DNA from: Acidobacteriaceae bacterium
GTDB lineage: Bacteria; Acidobacteriota; Terriglobia; Terriglobales; Acidobacteriaceae
Direction of reading: 5' to 3'
DNA length: 6,369 bases
Assembly: GCA_003151875.1 (NCBI GenBank)
Contig: PLYW01000162.1
Location: 14,260 to 20,628 of the forward strand
Shown: positions 5,082 to 6,369 of the stretch, piece after piece
Layout: each line of letters begins with the position of its first letter
How positions within the stretch are numbered: the stretch's first letter is position 1
Notes under the pieces: model-generated
The model's database searches: none
What the model saw: only the letters and a program-made list of their open reading frames with translations
Told to the model about the DNA's origin: nothing
Translations under genes and position numbers: made by a program

Positions 5082-6308
5082 ATGAAAAAGATTTTGTTTT
5101 TAATGATTGCATTTCTGCTCATTACCGGCACAATGACCGTCTATGCGCAGACCATAGTCGCACCCCCGAGCACTACCTTGCGGACGCCGGGAGTGCCGCA
5201 CACTCACTTGTTCATTTATATTCCTGAAGGCGGACCGCAGCCGTCCATTCCTAACGGCGAAACTCCGGCTTCGCTCGCTTGCGTTTACGGCTTGGTCCCG
5301 CCAACCAGCGGATGCCCCAAGAGCGGAAGTGTGCTTCCCACCGGCGGCACCAAGGCCATCGCCGTGGTAGAGTTCGGCCTGTACGCCAACGCCCAGAGCG
5401 ACTTCAACATCTACAACGCGCAGTGGGGCCTGCCGCCGGCGATGATAACCCAGATCTGCTATCCGGCTCCGCCGTGTCCGAACAACGCCGGCTCGGGCTG
5501 GGACGTGGAGACCGCACTGGACGTTCAGATGGCCCATGCCATGGCACCCGGTGCCGCGATTTACATTGCGGGATTCACCAACGATCCGCTGGGGGATGGG
5601 GCCGAACAAGGAATCGCTACCCTGCTGAAGAACACCTACGGGGCCGGCGAAGTCTCCAATAGCTTTACCTACAACGGTGGGGAAGGCTGGTGTTCCCCCC
5701 CCAGCAACTGCGAGCTAGGTTTCGACAGTGTCTTCACCGAGCCCGGCATTGTGTACTTCGCCGCGGCAGGTGACGCTGGTGCTCAAGTGAATTATCCCTG
5801 CGTCTCGCCTAATGTGGTTTGCGCCGGGGGCACCCACATCAACCGCAGCGGTGGAAATTTCACCGGCACTGAAGCCTGCTGGAGCGGTAGCGGCGGCGGG
5901 CTCAGCGTGGTTGAGCCTCGCCCCAGTTATCAGAATATTAACAATGTCAAGACTAAGGTGGGCAACTTCCGCGGCATACCGGACATGTCGGCGGACGCTG
6001 ATCCGAATAGCGGAGTCGCAGTTTATAACAGCACTTCCTGCGGCGGTTGGTGCGTGGTCGGTGGCACCAGCGTGGCTTCGCCGTTGCTGGCGGGCTACGT
6101 CAATGCGGCGGGCAACTTCCGCGCTTCTACCAATGCCGAGCTAACCCAAACCTACATTTTCGATAGTTTAACTGCACTCGGCTACTGGTATAACCCCAAC
6201 CCGTATCCGCCCTATCCACCCTTCTTTGACATCACGGGTGGGAGATCCACATCAGGCTGGGACCAGTGCACCGGTATCGGCAGCCCGAGAAAGGTTAGCT
6301 TTTTCTAG
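5082..6308 (+). CDS. Secreted S53 (sedolisin) serine-carboxyl peptidase without the usual propeptide
   Basis: This 408-residue protein starts with a signal peptide (MKKILFLMIAFLLI..., likely cut after Val-Tyr-Ala22, before Gln23). The catalytic domain then follows almost at once, from about residue 63 or later. The sedolisin triad is visible: Glu143 and Asp147 in WDVETALDVQMAHAMAPGA (140-158), oxyanion Asp231 in AAAGDAG (227-233), and nucleophile Ser330 in GGTSVASP (327-334). The C-terminal calcium site is also present: Asp383-Ile384 and GWD (392-394), ending GIGSP. Sedolisins are acid-active endopeptidases, usually made with a long N-terminal propeptide of about 150-200 residues; here only some 40-70 residues separate the signal peptide from the catalytic fold. 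The mature part carries 12 Cys, mostly in closely spaced pairs, suggesting disulfides. A Pro/Tyr-rich stretch (WYNPNPYPPYPPFF, 369-382) precedes the calcium site. The gene stands alone, with its own terminator. Activity is inferred from the intact triad. Confidence 0.87.
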   Translation: MKKILFLMIAFLLITGTMTVYAQTIVAPPSTTLRTPGVPHTHLFIYIPEGGPQPSIPNGETPASLACVYGLVPPTSGCPKSGSVLPTGGTKAIAVVEFGLYANAQSDFNIYNAQWGLPPAMITQICYPAPPCPNNAGSGWDVETALDVQMAHAMAPGAAIYIAGFTNDPLGDGAEQGIATLLKNTYGAGEVSNSFTYNGGEGWCSPPSNCELGFDSVFTEPGIVYFAAAGDAGAQVNYPCVSPNVVCAGGTHINRSGGNFTGTEACWSGSGGGLSVVEPRPSYQNINNVKTKVGNFRGIPDMSADADPNSGVAVYNSTSCGGWCVVGGTSVASPLLAGYVNAAGNFRASTNAELTQTYIFDSLTALGYWYNPNPYPPYPPFFDITGGRSTSGWDQCTGIGSPRKVSFF

Positions 6309-6329
6309 AGTGATTACGTCTTGTACGGA

Positions 6330-6363
6330 GCCCTGCTGCCCTTGCAGCAGGGCTTTCTTGTTT
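6330..6363 (+). terminator. Rho-independent terminator after the S53 peptidase
   Basis: A perfect 10-bp stem GCCCTGCTGC (6330-6339) / GCAGCAGGGC (6344-6353) with the loop CCTT is followed directly by the T-rich tract TTTCTTGTTT (6354-6363). It begins 21 bp after the peptidase stop codon. This is the clearest intrinsic terminator in the window. Confidence 0.9.
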
Positions 6364-6369
6364 GAGCGG

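Noticed and set aside
1..6369. Mobile element, CRISPR array, tRNA or rRNA
   Set aside because: No transposase or integrase, no spaced repeat array, no tRNA cloverleaf or rRNA-like sequence was seen on either strand.

Overview
The window looks like a piece of chromosome from a GC-rich (roughly 58-60% by eye) Gram-negative soil-type bacterium, most likely an acidobacterium. That placement is inference. It rests on a secreted double-BON protein of a kind I associate with Acidobacteriota, a secreted sedolisin (S53) protease, a stand-alone PPK2 and the general codon style. There is no rRNA, tRNA, transposase, phage gene or CRISPR array, so this is ordinary chromosomal housekeeping and stress-type gene content rather than an obvious mobile island.

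Layout from left to right. (1) Positions 1-236, minus strand: the N-terminal 78 codons of an unrecognised exported protein that runs off the left edge. (2) 335-685, minus: an alkyltransferase-like DNA repair protein (ATL), with Trp in place of the catalytic Cys of MGMT. (3) 707-2962, plus: a tightly coupled three-gene operon consisting of a class I SAM methyltransferase, a FetA/YbbL-type ABC ATPase and a FetB/YbbM-type permease. The first junction is an ATGA overlap. At the second, the permease starts at a GTG inside the ATPase gene. (4) A perfect GC-rich hairpin lies between the convergent fetB and BON genes. (5) 3034-3675, minus: a secreted protein with two BON domains. (6) 3676-3829: a divergent control region with a 16-bp perfect palindrome. 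(7) 3830-4714, plus: a PPK2-family polyphosphate:nucleotide phosphotransferase. (8) 4715-5081: a 367-bp gap with a 19-bp tandem repeat that places three GAATTC sites exactly 10 bp apart, followed by a hairpin. (9) 5082-6308, plus: a secreted S53 peptidase that lacks the usual long propeptide and is rich in cysteine, followed by a strong intrinsic terminator.

How the parts may work together. FetAB in E. coli exports iron and protects against oxidative stress, ATL flags alkylated bases for nucleotide excision repair, and PPK2 links polyphosphate to nucleotide phosphorylation. A loose stress-survival theme is therefore possible, but only methyltransferase-fetA-fetB are physically coupled. The features most worth a second look are the phased GAATTC repeat upstream of the protease, the propeptide-less disulfide-rich sedolisin, the methyltransferase fused into the fetAB operon, and the repeat and palindrome in the two divergent intergenic regions. 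I see no clearly new multi-gene system here.
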